NCBI RefSeq assembly: GCF_900100965.1
Contig: NZ_FMUJ01000004.1
Span: 620,001-684,000, forward strand
From: Variovorax sp. EL159
GTDB lineage: Bacteria > Pseudomonadota > Gammaproteobacteria > Burkholderiales > Burkholderiaceae_C
Length of the DNA stretch: 64,000 nt
Direction: 5' to 3'
Made by a program: the position numbers and the translations under genes. Below are positions 34,875-43,778 of this stretch, piece by piece. Below the pieces are notes generated by a model that searched no databases, was not told the DNA's origin, and was given only the letters and a program-made list of their open reading frames with translations. Position 1 is the first letter of the stretch; each line of letters opens with the position of its first letter.

Positions 34875-36206
34875 TCAAGACTGGCAATCCGCCGCGTCGC
34901 GGCGCGTCAGCTTTTTCTCGGTCGCGTACTTGTCGGCTGCGGCCTTGGCCATCGGCTTGATGATCTGGTCGTCGGCCTGGTACCACTCGGGCGCGATGTT
35001 CCACTTGGCGCCGTCCCAGGTTTCCATGCGGGCCCAGGTCGAGCCGATGTGGTCCTGGCACGAGGTGCTCACCGGGCGCATCACGCCGGCGAAGCCGAGC
35101 GCGTCGAGCTTCTTCTGGTCGAGCGCCAGGTTCTCAAGGCCCCAGCGCACCTGCTCGCCGGTCATGACCTTGCCCTTGCCGAAGCGCTCCTGCGCGCGCC
35201 GCACTGCCTCGACGCCGAGCATCGAGATGATCGTGCCGCGCGTGTACAGCACCGAGCCCACTTCTTCCTTCGGACCGGTGCCCTGGCCCTTGTCGTGCAC
35301 CTGCTTGATGATGTCCTGGATCACCTTGTTGTCGGGGCCGGAACCGTTCAGCGCGAGCGCGTTGTAGCCCTTGGCATTGGCGCCCACGTCCTTCACGTCG
35401 GGCTCCGCGCCGGCCCACCACACGCCGTACATCTTCTCGCGCGGGTAGCCGGTGGCCACGGCTTCCTTGAGCGCGGTGGAGTTCATCACGCCCCAACCCC
35501 ACAGCAGCACGAAATCGGGACGCTGCTGGCGCACCTGCAGCCAGGCCGACTTCTGCTCGACGCCCGGCGCCGTCACCGGAATCAGCGACAGGTCGAAGCC
35601 GTGCATCTTCGCGCGCTCCTGCAGCAGCGGGATCGGCTCCTTGCCGAACGGCGAGTCGTGGTACACGAGGGCGATCTTCTTGCCCTTGAGCTTGTCCATG
35701 CCGCCTTCCTTCTTGCCCAGGTGCTGGATCAGGATGTCGGCCGCGGTCCAGTAGGAGCCCATCAGCGGGAAGTTCCACTTGAACACGCCGCCATCCTGCG
35801 AGGCCGCCAGGCCATAGCCCAGCGTGACCAGCGGGATCTTGTCGGCGTTGACCTTGTCGGTCAGCGCGAAGGTGATGCCGGTGGCTTGCGGGTCGAACAG
35901 CGCAACGCCGGGGCGGCCCTTCAGGCGCTCGTAGCATTCGACGCCCTTGTCGGTGGCGTAGCCGGTCTCGCATTCTTCAAAAGTGATCTTCACGCCGTTG
36001 ATGCCGCCTTGCGCGTTGACCAGCTTCAGGTAGTCCTGCTTGCCGTTGGCCCAGGGCGTGCCGTTGGGCGCGTAGGGGCCGGTGCGGTACACCAGCAGCG
36101 GGAAGAACTGCTCCTTGGCCTGCGCCTGTGCGAGCGATGGCGCGAGCATGGCGCCGAGGGTGCTGGCCACCAGGGCGGCGGTCAGAGCGAGCGATTTCAG
36201 TTTCAT
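34875..36206 (-). CDS. livK: ABC transporter substrate-binding protein (LivK/HAAT type)
   Basis: 443 aa with a signal peptide ending SLAQA. The mature protein starts KEQFFPLLVYRTGPYAPNGT and has NAQGGINGVKITFEE, GYATDKGVECYERLKG and LWGWGVMNSTALKEAVATGY. It is longer than E. coli LivK (about 370 aa) and belongs to the receptor group often found with acyl-CoA ligases in Burkholderiales. AAGGAG precedes the ATG. Receptor for the Liv permease encoded by livH/livM; ligand probably an aromatic or branched organic acid rather than an amino acid, inferred from the ligase neighbours. Confidence 0.9.
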   Translation of the reverse strand: MKLKSLALTAALVASTLGAMLAPSLAQAQAKEQFFPLLVYRTGPYAPNGTPWANGKQDYLKLVNAQGGINGVKITFEECETGYATDKGVECYERLKGRPGVALFDPQATGITFALTDKVNADKIPLVTLGYGLAASQDGGVFKWNFPLMGSYWTAADILIQHLGKKEGGMDKLKGKKIALVYHDSPFGKEPIPLLQERAKMHGFDLSLIPVTAPGVEQKSAWLQVRQQRPDFVLLWGWGVMNSTALKEAVATGYPREKMYGVWWAGAEPDVKDVGANAKGYNALALNGSGPDNKVIQDIIKQVHDKGQGTGPKEEVGSVLYTRGTIISMLGVEAVRRAQERFGKGKVMTGEQVRWGLENLALDQKKLDALGFAGVMRPVSTSCQDHIGSTWARMETWDGAKWNIAPEWYQADDQIIKPMAKAAADKYATEKKLTRRDAADCQS

Positions 36207-36273
36207 GCCTGTCTCCTTATGTGGGCACCTCGGTGCCGGGGTTTTGACGAACGGGAACTCTCGAGATGCCTTG

Positions 36274-37338
36274 TCAGTGAGGGAAGGGCCAAAGGCGCAG
36301 CTTCTCCTTGGCCGTGGACCACAGCCGCGCAAGGCCGTGCGGCTCGACGATCAGGAAGAACACGATCAGCGCGCCGAAGATCATGGTCTCCAGGTGCGAG
36401 GCCAGCGCGGTCGAAATCGAAAAGCCCAGCCACGCCGGCAGCTGGTTCAGAAAGAGCGGCAGCAGCACGATGAAGGCGGCGCCGAAGAAGCTGCCCATGA
36501 TCGAGCCGAGCCCGCCGATGATCACCATGAACAGCAACTGGAACGAGCGGTCGATGCTGAAGGCTGCCGGCTCCCACGCACCCAGGTGAATGAAGCCCCA
36601 CAGCGCGCCGGCCACGCCGACGATGAAGCTGCTCACCGCGAAGGCCGTGAGCTTGGCGTACACCGGGCGAATGCCAATCACCGCGGCCGCCACGTCCATG
36701 TCGCGCATGGCCATCCACTCGCGGCCGATGGCGCTGCGCACGAGGTTCTTGGCGAGCAGCGCGAACACCACCACGAAGACCAGGCAGAACAGGTACTTCT
36801 GCACCGGCGACTCGATCGGCACGCCGAACACGTTCAGCCCCGCCACGCTCACCGAACCCGACGACGAGTTGTTGGTGAACCACTGGATGCGCAAGAACGC
36901 CCAGTCGGTGAAGAACTGCGCCGCGAGCGTTGCCACAGCAAGGTACAGGCCCTTGATGCGCAGGCTCGGAATGCCGAACAGCACGCCGATCACCGTCGCG
37001 CAAAGCCCGCCCAGCAGCAGCGACGCAATCAGCGGCATGCCGTCGATGCGCACCTGGAAGTTGTAGGCCGCATACGCACCCACCGCCATGAAGGCGCCGG
37101 TGCCCAGTGAGATCTGGCCGCAGTAGCCGACGAGGATGTTCAGGCCCAAGGCTGCGAGCGACAGGATCAGGAAGGGCGTGAGGATGGCGCGCATCCAGTA
37201 GTCGGACACACCCAGCGGCACGACGATGAAGGCCACGAGCAGCAGCACCAGCATCGCGATGCGGTCCTGCGCGATGGGCAGGATCTGTTGGTCGGCCCTG
37301 TAGCTCGACTTGAACTGGCCGTTTTCTCTGTAGAACAT
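36274..37338 (-). CDS. livM: branched-chain amino acid-type ABC transporter permease
   Basis: 354 aa, about ten membrane segments. LivM hallmarks are ILSLAALGLNILVGYCGQISLG, FMAVGAYAAY, LRIKGLYLAVATLAAQF, GREWMAMRDMDVAAAVIGI and MVIIGGLGSIMGSFFGAAFI. It pairs with LivH in the membrane. The start at 37338 lies 5 bp after the livH stop. Confidence 0.93.
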   Translation of the reverse strand: MFYRENGQFKSSYRADQQILPIAQDRIAMLVLLLVAFIVVPLGVSDYWMRAILTPFLILSLAALGLNILVGYCGQISLGTGAFMAVGAYAAYNFQVRIDGMPLIASLLLGGLCATVIGVLFGIPSLRIKGLYLAVATLAAQFFTDWAFLRIQWFTNNSSSGSVSVAGLNVFGVPIESPVQKYLFCLVFVVVFALLAKNLVRSAIGREWMAMRDMDVAAAVIGIRPVYAKLTAFAVSSFIVGVAGALWGFIHLGAWEPAAFSIDRSFQLLFMVIIGGLGSIMGSFFGAAFIVLLPLFLNQLPAWLGFSISTALASHLETMIFGALIVFFLIVEPHGLARLWSTAKEKLRLWPFPH

Positions 37339-37343
37339 CGCGT

Positions 37344-38273
37344 TCAGACCCGATCGATGATCTTTTCGCCGAACAGCCCTTGGGGCCGCACGAGCAGGAA
37401 GACCAGTGCAAGAACATAGGCAAACCAGATCTCGATGCCGCCACCGAGCATGGGGCCGAGATAGATTTCGGACAGCTTCTCGCCCACGCCGATCAACAGG
37501 CCGCCGATGATCGCGCCCGGTATCGAGGTGAGCCCGCCGAGGATCACCACCGGCAGCGCCTTCAGTGCCACCAGCGAGAGCGAGAACTGCACGCCCAGCT
37601 TCGACCCCCAGATGATCCCGGCCACCAGCGCCGAGAAGCCGGCCACCGACCACACGATCACCCAGATGCGCGACAGCGGAATGCCGATCGACTGCGCGGC
37701 CTGGTGGTCGTCGGCCACCGCGCGCAGGGCACGGCCCGTGGCGGTCTTCTGGAAGAAGATCGCGAGCACCACCACCAGCGCGGCCGCCACCAGTGCGGCA
37801 ACCAGGTCTTCCTGGCTCAGCAGCAGGCCGCCGTCGAAGGTGCCCTGCAGCACCATCAGCGGCTCCTTGGGCATGCCCACGTCGATCTTGTAGATGTCGT
37901 TGCCGAACAGCGTCTGGCCCAGGCCGTCGAGAAAGTAGGCAATGCCCAGCGTGGCCATCAGCAGCGTGATGCCTTCCTGGTTCACCAGCTTGCTGAGTGC
38001 GAGCCGCTCGATCAGCCAGGCGACGACGATCATCACGGCCATGGCCGCGACGAAGGCCAGGATGTTGGCGAGGATCTGGCTCTGGAAGCCGAACCACAGC
38101 GGGAACCACTCGGCAAAGCGCGCCATGGCGAGCGCCGCGAAAAGCACCATCGCGCCCTGCGCGAAGTTGAAGACGCCCGAGGCCTTGTAGATCAGCACGA
38201 AGCCGATGGCGATCAGCGAATAGAGCATGCCGACCATGAGGCCGCCGAAGAGGGTTTCGAGGAAAAAGCCCAT
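37344..38273 (-). CDS. livH: branched-chain amino acid-type ABC transporter permease
   Basis: 309 aa. LivH blocks: GGLMVGMLYSLIAIGFVLIYKASGVFNFAQGAM is visible in two pieces at the start, later LRAVADDHQAAQSIGIPLSR, SALVAGIIWGSK and VILGGLTSIPGAIIGGLLIG. Membrane partner of LivM. It is separated from livG by 153 bp holding a REPIN-like element, an unusual interruption of an otherwise tight operon. Confidence 0.93.
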   Translation of the reverse strand: MGFFLETLFGGLMVGMLYSLIAIGFVLIYKASGVFNFAQGAMVLFAALAMARFAEWFPLWFGFQSQILANILAFVAAMAVMIVVAWLIERLALSKLVNQEGITLLMATLGIAYFLDGLGQTLFGNDIYKIDVGMPKEPLMVLQGTFDGGLLLSQEDLVAALVAAALVVVLAIFFQKTATGRALRAVADDHQAAQSIGIPLSRIWVIVWSVAGFSALVAGIIWGSKLGVQFSLSLVALKALPVVILGGLTSIPGAIIGGLLIGVGEKLSEIYLGPMLGGGIEIWFAYVLALVFLLVRPQGLFGEKIIDRV

Positions 38274-38295
38274 GGTCAATGTCTTTCTTGTTTTT

Positions 38296-38398
38296 CTCCC
38301 TCCCCCGCTGGGGGAGGGTTGGGGTGGGGGCAGGCGGCGCATCCATCGGGCGCTCTGCATGCCCCCATCCCAGCCTTCCCCCAGAGGGGGAAGGAGCA
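38296..38398. repeat. REPIN-like double hairpin, family B copy 1
   Basis: Left hairpin CCCTCCCCC-GCT-GGGGGAGGG (38298-38318), right hairpin CCTTCCCCC-AGA-GGGGGAAGG (38374-38394), with GGGGTGGGGGC and GCCCCCATCCC pairing between them. The same element occurs at 43652-43767. It lies between livG and livH. Confidence 0.78.
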
Positions 38399-38426
38399 AT
38401 GCTTCAGGGCGAGGTGGGGCATGGCG

Positions 38427-39212
38427 TCAGTGCTCCACACCCAGATACGCCCGGATCACGTCTTCGTTGTTCCGCACTTCATCCGGCGTCCCATCCCCGA
38501 TTTTTTTGCCGTAGTCCAGCACCACCACGCGGTCCGAGATGTCCATCACCACGCCCATGTCGTGCTCGATCAAGACGATGGTCGCGCCGAACTCGTCGTT
38601 CACGTCGAGGATGAAGCGGCTCATGTCCTGCTTCTCTTCCACGTTCATGCCGGCCATGGGCTCATCGAGCAGCAGCACCTGCGGCTCCATCGCGAGCGCG
38701 CGGCCGAGGTCCACGCGCTTTTGCAGGCCGTAGGGCAGGCGGCCCACGGGCGTCTTGCGGTGCGCCTGGATCTCGAGAAAGTCGATGATGTGCTCGACGA
38801 ACTCGCGGTGCTGCAGCTCCTCGCGTTCGGCAGGGCCCCACCGGAAGGCCTGCGCCAGCAGCCCGCTCTTCATCTTGAGGTTGCGCCCGGTCATGATGTT
38901 GTCGAGCACGCTCATGCCCTTGAACAGCGCCAGGTTCTGGAAGGTGCGTGCCACGCCCATCTCGGCCACCTGGCGCGAGTTCATGTGCTTGAAGGTCTGG
39001 CCGCGGAAGGTGATGGAGCCCTGCTGCGGCCAGTACACGCCGTTGATGCAGTTCAGCATCGAGCTCTTGCCCGCGCCGTTCGGTCCGATGATGGCGCGAA
39101 CCTCGTGCTCGCGCACGTTGAAGCTGATGTCCGTCAGCGCCTTCACGCCGCCGAAGCTCAAGGAGATGTTCTGCACGTCGAGGATGACGTCGCCGGTTTT
39201 ACGCGCGCTCAT
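38427..39212 (-). CDS. livG: branched-chain amino acid-type ABC transporter ATP-binding protein
   Basis: 261 aa. Starts ILDVQNISLSFGGVKALTDI; Walker A GPNGAGKSS, VARTFQNLALFKGMSVLDN, signature-like LPYGLQKRVDLGRAL, Walker B LLLDEPMAGMN and H-loop LIEHDMGVVM, all LivG-type, although the signature lacks the usual LSYG start. Its ATG overlaps the stop of the acyl-CoA synthetase gene (ATGA), so the two are translationally coupled. Confidence 0.92.
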   Translation of the reverse strand: MSARKTGDVILDVQNISLSFGGVKALTDISFNVREHEVRAIIGPNGAGKSSMLNCINGVYWPQQGSITFRGQTFKHMNSRQVAEMGVARTFQNLALFKGMSVLDNIMTGRNLKMKSGLLAQAFRWGPAEREELQHREFVEHIIDFLEIQAHRKTPVGRLPYGLQKRVDLGRALAMEPQVLLLDEPMAGMNVEEKQDMSRFILDVNDEFGATIVLIEHDMGVVMDISDRVVVLDYGKKIGDGTPDEVRNNEDVIRAYLGVEH

Positions 39213-41164
39213 GCCGCTGCCTTCACGATGGGGAAGGTCTTGGCTTCGACGATCTTCAGCGTGGCACTCACCACGCCCGTGCGTCCGTCCTCGAACTTGA
39301 CCTGGGTCTCGATGTACTGCTCGGTCTTGCCGCCATACAGGGCATTGACCAGCACCGCGTATTTCTCGGCGATGAAGCCGCGCCGCACCTTGCGCGTGCG
39401 GGTCAGCTCGTCGTCGTCGGGGTCCAGCTCCTTGTGCAGCACCAGGAAGCGCGCGATCTGCGTCTCGCCCATGCCGTCTTCGCCCGCAAGGTCGGCGTTG
39501 ACCTTGGCGATGCACTCGGCCACCAGCGCGAGCACATCGGGCTTGCCGGCCAGGTCGACATAGCCGCCGTAGGCCAGGCCGCGTCGCTCGGCCCAGTTGC
39601 CCACCGCCTCGAAGTCGATGTTGACGGCCGCGCACACCTCGTCGCGCCCGTTGCCGAAGCACACTGCTTCCTTGATCTGCGGAAAGAACTTGAGCTTGTT
39701 CTCGATGTAGTTGGGCGCAAAGATCGCGCCGCTCACGAGCCGGCCCACGTCCTTGGCGCGGTCGATGATGCGCAGGTGTCCTTCGCTGTCGAGCACGCCC
39801 GCGTCGCCGGTGTGGAAGTAGCCGTTGGCATCGAGCACCTCGGCCGTGGCGTCGGGGCGCTTGTAGTACTCCTTGAGCACCGACACGCCGCGCACCAGCA
39901 CCTCGCCGTCGTCGGCGATCTTCAGCTCGATGCCCGGCGCGGCGGTGCCGACCGTCTGCAGCTTGACCTTGCCGTCCTGCTGCAGGCACACGTACGCGCA
40001 GGTCTCGGTCTGGCCGTAGAACTGCTTGAGGTTCACGCCGATGGAGCGGTAGAAGCGGAACAGGTCGGGCCCGATGGCCGCGCCGGCCGTGTAGGCCACG
40101 CGGATGCGGCTCATGCCCAGCACGTTGCGCAGCGGCCCGTAGATCAGCAGGTTGCCCAGCGCGTACATCAGCCGGTCGCCGGTGCCCACCGGCGCGCCGT
40201 TGAGGATGTCGGCACCTACGCGCTGCGCCAGCGCCATGAACTTCGCATACAGCCAGCGCTTGGGCGCGGCCGCGTCTTCCATGCGGATCGACACGGCCGT
40301 GAGCAGGCCTTCGAAGGTGCGCGGCGGGCCGAAGTAGTAGCTCGGCCCGATCTCGCGCATGTCGTTCATCACCGTCTCGCTCGACTCGGGGCAGTTGAGC
40401 GTGAAGCCGCCCACCAGCCATTGCGCCACCGAGAACAAATGGTCGCCCACCCACGCCATCGGCAGGTAGCTCATGATGTTGTCGCCGGGGCCGAGCTTGT
40501 CGGTTTCCACGCCACCGCGGCCCGCCGCGATGAAGCTCGCATGCGTCTGGCACACGCCCTTGGGGCGGCCGGTGGTGCCCGAGGTGTAGAGGATCACGCC
40601 GACGTCGGTGGCCTCGCCGCTCGCCACCGCGCGGTCGTAGTAGCCGACGTTGGCCTTGTCGAAGGCCCGGCCCAGCTCGCGCAGCTGCTCGTAGCTCATC
40701 AGCCCCGGCTGGTCGTAGTGGCGCAGGCCCTTGGGGTCGTCGTAGATGATGTGGCGAATGCCTGGCTGCTTGTCCTTCTGGAGCTCGCGGCATTCGAGCA
40801 GCTTGTCGACCTGCTCCTGGTCTTCGACGATCACGAACTCGATGCCCGCATCCTGCAGCATGAAGACCATCTCGCTGGCCACCGCGTCCTGGTAGAGCGG
40901 CACCGGCACGCCGCGCAGGCTCTGCGCCGCGATCACCGCCATGTACAGGTGCGGCCGGTTGGCACCCACGATGGCGAGGTTGTCGAAAGGCTTGAAACCC
41001 AGGCTCGCCAGACCGCAGGCCATTTCGCGCACCTCTTGCGCCACGGCGTTCCAGGTCCAGGTTTGCCAGATGCCAAGGTCTTTCTCGCGCACGGCGGGTG
41101 CCTCGGGACGGGCCTCGGCATGCGCGAGCAGCAGACGGGGGAAGGTGGGGGCGGTTGTTTGCAC
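39209..41164 (-). CDS. AMP-dependent long-chain-type acyl-CoA synthetase
   Basis: About 651 aa from a GTG at 41164, just before the conserved FPRLLLAHAEARPEAPAVRE. The adenylation motif is VILYTSGTTGRPKGV, then YLPMAWVGDH, FYGQTETCAYV, YFHTGDAGVLDSEGHL and IDRAKDVGRLVSG, with a C-terminal domain lacking obvious truncation. Enzymes of this large type (like long-chain fatty acyl-CoA synthetases) in liv operons activate acids to CoA thioesters. It is the first gene of the seven-gene operon; the ribosome site is weak and the exact start uncertain. A strong palindrome lies 36 bp upstream. Confidence 0.87.
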   Translation of the reverse strand: MQTTAPTFPRLLLAHAEARPEAPAVREKDLGIWQTWTWNAVAQEVREMACGLASLGFKPFDNLAIVGANRPHLYMAVIAAQSLRGVPVPLYQDAVASEMVFMLQDAGIEFVIVEDQEQVDKLLECRELQKDKQPGIRHIIYDDPKGLRHYDQPGLMSYEQLRELGRAFDKANVGYYDRAVASGEATDVGVILYTSGTTGRPKGVCQTHASFIAAGRGGVETDKLGPGDNIMSYLPMAWVGDHLFSVAQWLVGGFTLNCPESSETVMNDMREIGPSYYFGPPRTFEGLLTAVSIRMEDAAAPKRWLYAKFMALAQRVGADILNGAPVGTGDRLMYALGNLLIYGPLRNVLGMSRIRVAYTAGAAIGPDLFRFYRSIGVNLKQFYGQTETCAYVCLQQDGKVKLQTVGTAAPGIELKIADDGEVLVRGVSVLKEYYKRPDATAEVLDANGYFHTGDAGVLDSEGHLRIIDRAKDVGRLVSGAIFAPNYIENKLKFFPQIKEAVCFGNGRDEVCAAVNIDFEAVGNWAERRGLAYGGYVDLAGKPDVLALVAECIAKVNADLAGEDGMGETQIARFLVLHKELDPDDDELTRTRKVRRGFIAEKYAVLVNALYGGKTEQYIETQVKFEDGRTGVVSATLKIVEAKTFPIVKAAA

Positions 41165-41199
41165 AGTGGGCGGATCGTAGGTCTCACTTTGACGCCCGG

Positions 41200-41217
41200 T
41201 TGTCGTTCCAACGACAA
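41200..41217. promoter_or_regulatory. 18-bp perfect palindrome, candidate Crp/Fnr operator
   Basis: TTGTCGTT-CC-AACGACAA, perfect 8-bp arms with a 2-bp centre, in the divergent gap between the acyl-CoA synthetase operon and a Crp/Fnr regulator gene. TTG...CAA ends and this length are as expected for Crp/Fnr-type dimer sites. Control of both directions is inferred. Confidence 0.65.
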
Positions 41218-41248
41218 TCCTAGGGACACTACTCCCCGGAGTTTCCCG

Positions 41249-42022
41249 ATGCCTCACGGCAATCTCAATCCCCGCAACGTGCTTGGCGGTTCCATCAAGG
41301 ACCGCGTGCGCCCTCCCAGCGACGCGGAGCTCGGCGGCATTCCCTGGCTGCCCACGCTCACGCCCGCCGAGCGGCGCCGCGCCGAGGCCACGCTGGTGGT
41401 CGGCGAGGCCGAGCCCGGCGACCTGGTCTGCCGCGTCGGCCGCTCGCCCACCTACTGGTTTGGCGTGGTCGAAGGCCTGCTCAAGATGAGCAACGACAGC
41501 GCCGACGGCGGCTCCGTCACCTACACCGGCGTGCCGCCCGGCGGCTGGTTCGGCGAAGGCACGGTGATGAAGCGCGAGCCCTACCGCTACAACATCCAGG
41601 CGCTGCGGCGCAGCCTGATCGCGGGCCTGCCGACCGAGAGCTTCCACTGGCTGCTCGACCATTCCATCGGCTTCAACCGCTTCGTGATGAACCAGCTCAA
41701 CGAGCGGCTCGGCCAGTTCATCGCCGCGCTGGAGATCGACCGGCTCAACAACCCCGACGCGCGCGTGGCGCGCAACCTGGTGTCGCTGTTCAACCCGGTG
41801 CTGTATCCGGGCGTGGGCGAGGTCTTGCGCATCACGCAGCAGGAGCTGGCGTACCTGGTCGGCCTGTCGCGCCAGCGTGTGAACGAGGCGCTGAACGGCC
41901 TGTCGGCGCAGGGGTTGATCCGGGTGGAGTACGGTGGCCTGCGCGTGCTCGACCTGCCGGGCCTGCGCGTGAGCGCGATGTCGAGCAAGAAGAACCCCGC
42001 ACCGGAAACCGAAAAATCATGA
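41249..42022 (+). CDS. Crp/Fnr family transcriptional regulator
   Basis: 257 aa. A cyclic-nucleotide-binding-like beta roll (about 45-150: GDLVCRVGRSPTYWFGVVEGLLKM, GWFGEGTVMK) and a C-terminal winged helix (about 165-240: RVARNLVSLF, ITQQELAYLVGLSRQRVNEALNGLSAQGLI). No N-terminal Fe-S cysteine cluster as in Fnr. It is divergent from the acyl-CoA ligase/liv operon with a perfect palindrome between, so it probably senses a CoA or acid metabolite and controls this operon; ligand unknown. GGAG precedes the ATG. It overlaps the next gene by 4 bp. Confidence 0.9.
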   Translation: MPHGNLNPRNVLGGSIKDRVRPPSDAELGGIPWLPTLTPAERRRAEATLVVGEAEPGDLVCRVGRSPTYWFGVVEGLLKMSNDSADGGSVTYTGVPPGGWFGEGTVMKREPYRYNIQALRRSLIAGLPTESFHWLLDHSIGFNRFVMNQLNERLGQFIAALEIDRLNNPDARVARNLVSLFNPVLYPGVGEVLRITQQELAYLVGLSRQRVNEALNGLSAQGLIRVEYGGLRVLDLPGLRVSAMSSKKNPAPETEKS

Positions 42023-42483
42023 GCCTCACCGACCAGCTACAGATCGTGCCCGCGAATGCGGAAGCGGGCTTCATCCCGCCGCCCGAGGCGCCGAAGCCGA
42101 AGGCCGACGACACCGGCCCGACGCTCGAGGAAGCCATCGCGCGCAACGAGGCGCTGACCGAGAAGATCGATGCGCTCGACGCCATCCTGGCCAAGCCGCT
42201 CCATGAGATCCTGGTCGACCGCGAGAAGGCCGAAGAGGCGGCGCTCGCGTGGGACCGCTTCGGTGCGATGTGGATGCTGTCGCAGCGCGCCATGCGGCGC
42301 GTGGCGCTCGACCTCGCGGCGCAGCTCGGCGTGAGCGAGCAAGAGGTCGTCGCGCGCGCCATGGCCAATGCCAACGCGGTGCTCAATGGCGCGGACGAAG
42401 TCGATCTTGGCGGCAGCGTCGCGCCGGCGCAGCTGCAGCACATCGCGCGGCACCGCAACTTCCTGCGCAAGCAGTTCAAGTGA
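42019..42483 (+). CDS. conserved-looking small protein of unknown function, coupled to Crp/Fnr gene
   Basis: 154 aa, soluble, no signal peptide, not recognised. A proline-rich N-terminus (PPPEAPKPKADD) is followed by two alpha-helical parts, LEEAIARNEALTEKIDALDAIL and REKAEEAALAWDRFGAMWMLSQ, and a third with LAAQLGVSEQEVVARAMANANAVL that could be a helix-turn-helix-like unit. The ATGA overlap with the Crp/Fnr gene means coupled translation and suggests a functional link with that regulator. Confidence 0.7.
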   Translation: MSLTDQLQIVPANAEAGFIPPPEAPKPKADDTGPTLEEAIARNEALTEKIDALDAILAKPLHEILVDREKAEEAALAWDRFGAMWMLSQRAMRRVALDLAAQLGVSEQEVVARAMANANAVLNGADEVDLGGSVAPAQLQHIARHRNFLRKQFK

Positions 42484-42571
42484 ACCTGGCACCGGTCGGC
42501 GCGCATGCCGACGTGCCCGGTCGCCTCATTCCATTTACCCTTACCGCCTTCGTTCAAGAAAGAGTTTCCCG

Positions 42572-43342
42572 ATGACCGCTGCTTCTTCCCACCTCACCCT
42601 GATCACCGGCGCCTCGCGCGGCCTGGGCCGTGCCATGGCCGAACAGCTGCTGCAGGCCGGCCACACGGTGCTCGGCATTTCGCGCAAGCAAGACCCGCAG
42701 CTGGCAGAAATCGCCAAGGCCGCCGGCGCCGAACTCACGCAATGGGAGCAGGACCTGTCCGACCCCGTGGCCGCATCGGCCCGTGTGTCGGCATGGCTCA
42801 AGGCCATCGACGCGCAGCGCTTCGACAGCGTGACCCTCATCAACAACGCCGGCACCGTGGGCAACCCCGCGCCGCTGTCGAGCGCCGTCGAAGCCGAGCT
42901 GTCGCTGGCCCTGCGCATCGGCCTCGAAGCGCCGATGCTGTTGACCGCCGCCTTCCTGGGCGCGACCCGCGGATGGCGCGGCGCGCGCAAGGTGCTGAAC
43001 ATCTCGTCGGGCCTGGGCCGCAACGCCATGGGCAGCCAGGCGCCTTACTGCGCGGCCAAGGCAGGCATGGACCGTTTCTCGCAGGCCGTGGCGCTCGAAG
43101 AAGCAGGCGCACCGAACGGCGCGCGCATCGTGTCGCTCGCGCCCGGCATCATCGACACCGACATGCAGGTGCAACTGCGCGGCGCGTCGGCCGAGAAGTT
43201 TCCGGACCGCACGCGCTTCGTGAGCATGAAGGAAGAGGGGCGCCTCGACAGCCCCACCTCCGCGGCGGCCAAGGTGCTGAAGTACCTGGCGCGCGAAGAC
43301 TTCGGCAGCAACCCCGTGGCCGACGTGCGCGATCCGGCCTGA
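42572..43342 (+). CDS. SDR family oxidoreductase (sepiapterin reductase-like)
   Basis: 256 aa. ITGASRGLGRAMAEQL binds NAD(P), LINNAGTVG, NISSGLGR with the catalytic serine, and YCAAKAGMDRF with Tyr/Lys; the PGIIDTDMQ segment follows. Pattern and length resemble the benzil/sepiapterin reductase-like SDRs. Substrate unknown. It starts 89 bp after the small unknown gene in the same direction. Confidence 0.88.
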   Translation: MTAASSHLTLITGASRGLGRAMAEQLLQAGHTVLGISRKQDPQLAEIAKAAGAELTQWEQDLSDPVAASARVSAWLKAIDAQRFDSVTLINNAGTVGNPAPLSSAVEAELSLALRIGLEAPMLLTAAFLGATRGWRGARKVLNISSGLGRNAMGSQAPYCAAKAGMDRFSQAVALEEAGAPNGARIVSLAPGIIDTDMQVQLRGASAEKFPDRTRFVSMKEEGRLDSPTSAAAKVLKYLAREDFGSNPVADVRDPA

Positions 43343-43375
43343 GCGCGGACGAAGAAAGAAACAAGCGAGCACACC

Positions 43376-43633
43376 ATGGCCACTGCCAAGTCGATCGACA
43401 CCCTCGAATACAAGCTCTTTCCGTCGCCGAGGAACGTGCACCGCATCGTCTTCGCGCACCAGGTCTTCGTGCCGTACCCGTACGCGTTGATCGTGATGGA
43501 CGAGTTCTATTTCAAGGGGCGCTACAGCCTGTTCTCGGCGTGCCGGATGAGCGACGGGAAGATGGGGCAGGTGGCGACGTTCGAGGATGCGGCGGACGTG
43601 GCGATCTTCAACGCGAAGTTTGTGCCGGACTGA
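43376..43633 (+). CDS. small protein of unknown function
   Basis: 85 aa, not recognised. It is aromatic-rich (LEYKLFPSPRNVHRIVFAHQ, VPYPYALIVMDEFYFKGRYSLF), with an acidic C-terminal half and no signal peptide or membrane segment. It begins 34 bp after the SDR gene and is probably in its operon. The codon use matches the neighbours, so I take it as real. Confidence 0.6.
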   Translation: MATAKSIDTLEYKLFPSPRNVHRIVFAHQVFVPYPYALIVMDEFYFKGRYSLFSACRMSDGKMGQVATFEDAADVAIFNAKFVPD

Positions 43634-43651
43634 GCCCGTCCTTCGGTATTT

Positions 43652-43767
43652 CTCCCTCCCCCGCTGGGGGAGGGCAGGGGTGGGGGCAGGCGGCGTATCA
43701 AATGCTGTCGGCGCAACCAGCGCCGCTTGCCCCCATCCCGACCTTCCCCCAGAGGGGGAAGGAGCAA
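43652..43767. repeat. REPIN-like double hairpin, family B copy 2
   Basis: Carries the same left (CCCTCCCCC-GCT-GGGGGAGGG) and right (CCTTCCCCC-AGA-GGGGGAAGG) hairpins and orientation as the copy at 38296-38398; the central part differs in length and sequence. It lies between convergent genes and may work as a two-way terminator. Confidence 0.78.
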
Positions 43768-43778
43768 GGCAGCATCGC

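Noticed and set aside
37380..39563. Plus-strand open frame of 727 codons opposite livH/livG
   Set aside because: Low-complexity His/Arg/Gln-rich shadow of the minus-strand transporter genes, running through a repeat element.
38296..43767. CRISPR array or transposon ends for the G/C-rich repeats
   Set aside because: Only two copies 5.3 kb apart with no spacer regularity, no cas genes, no transposase and no target duplication seen.
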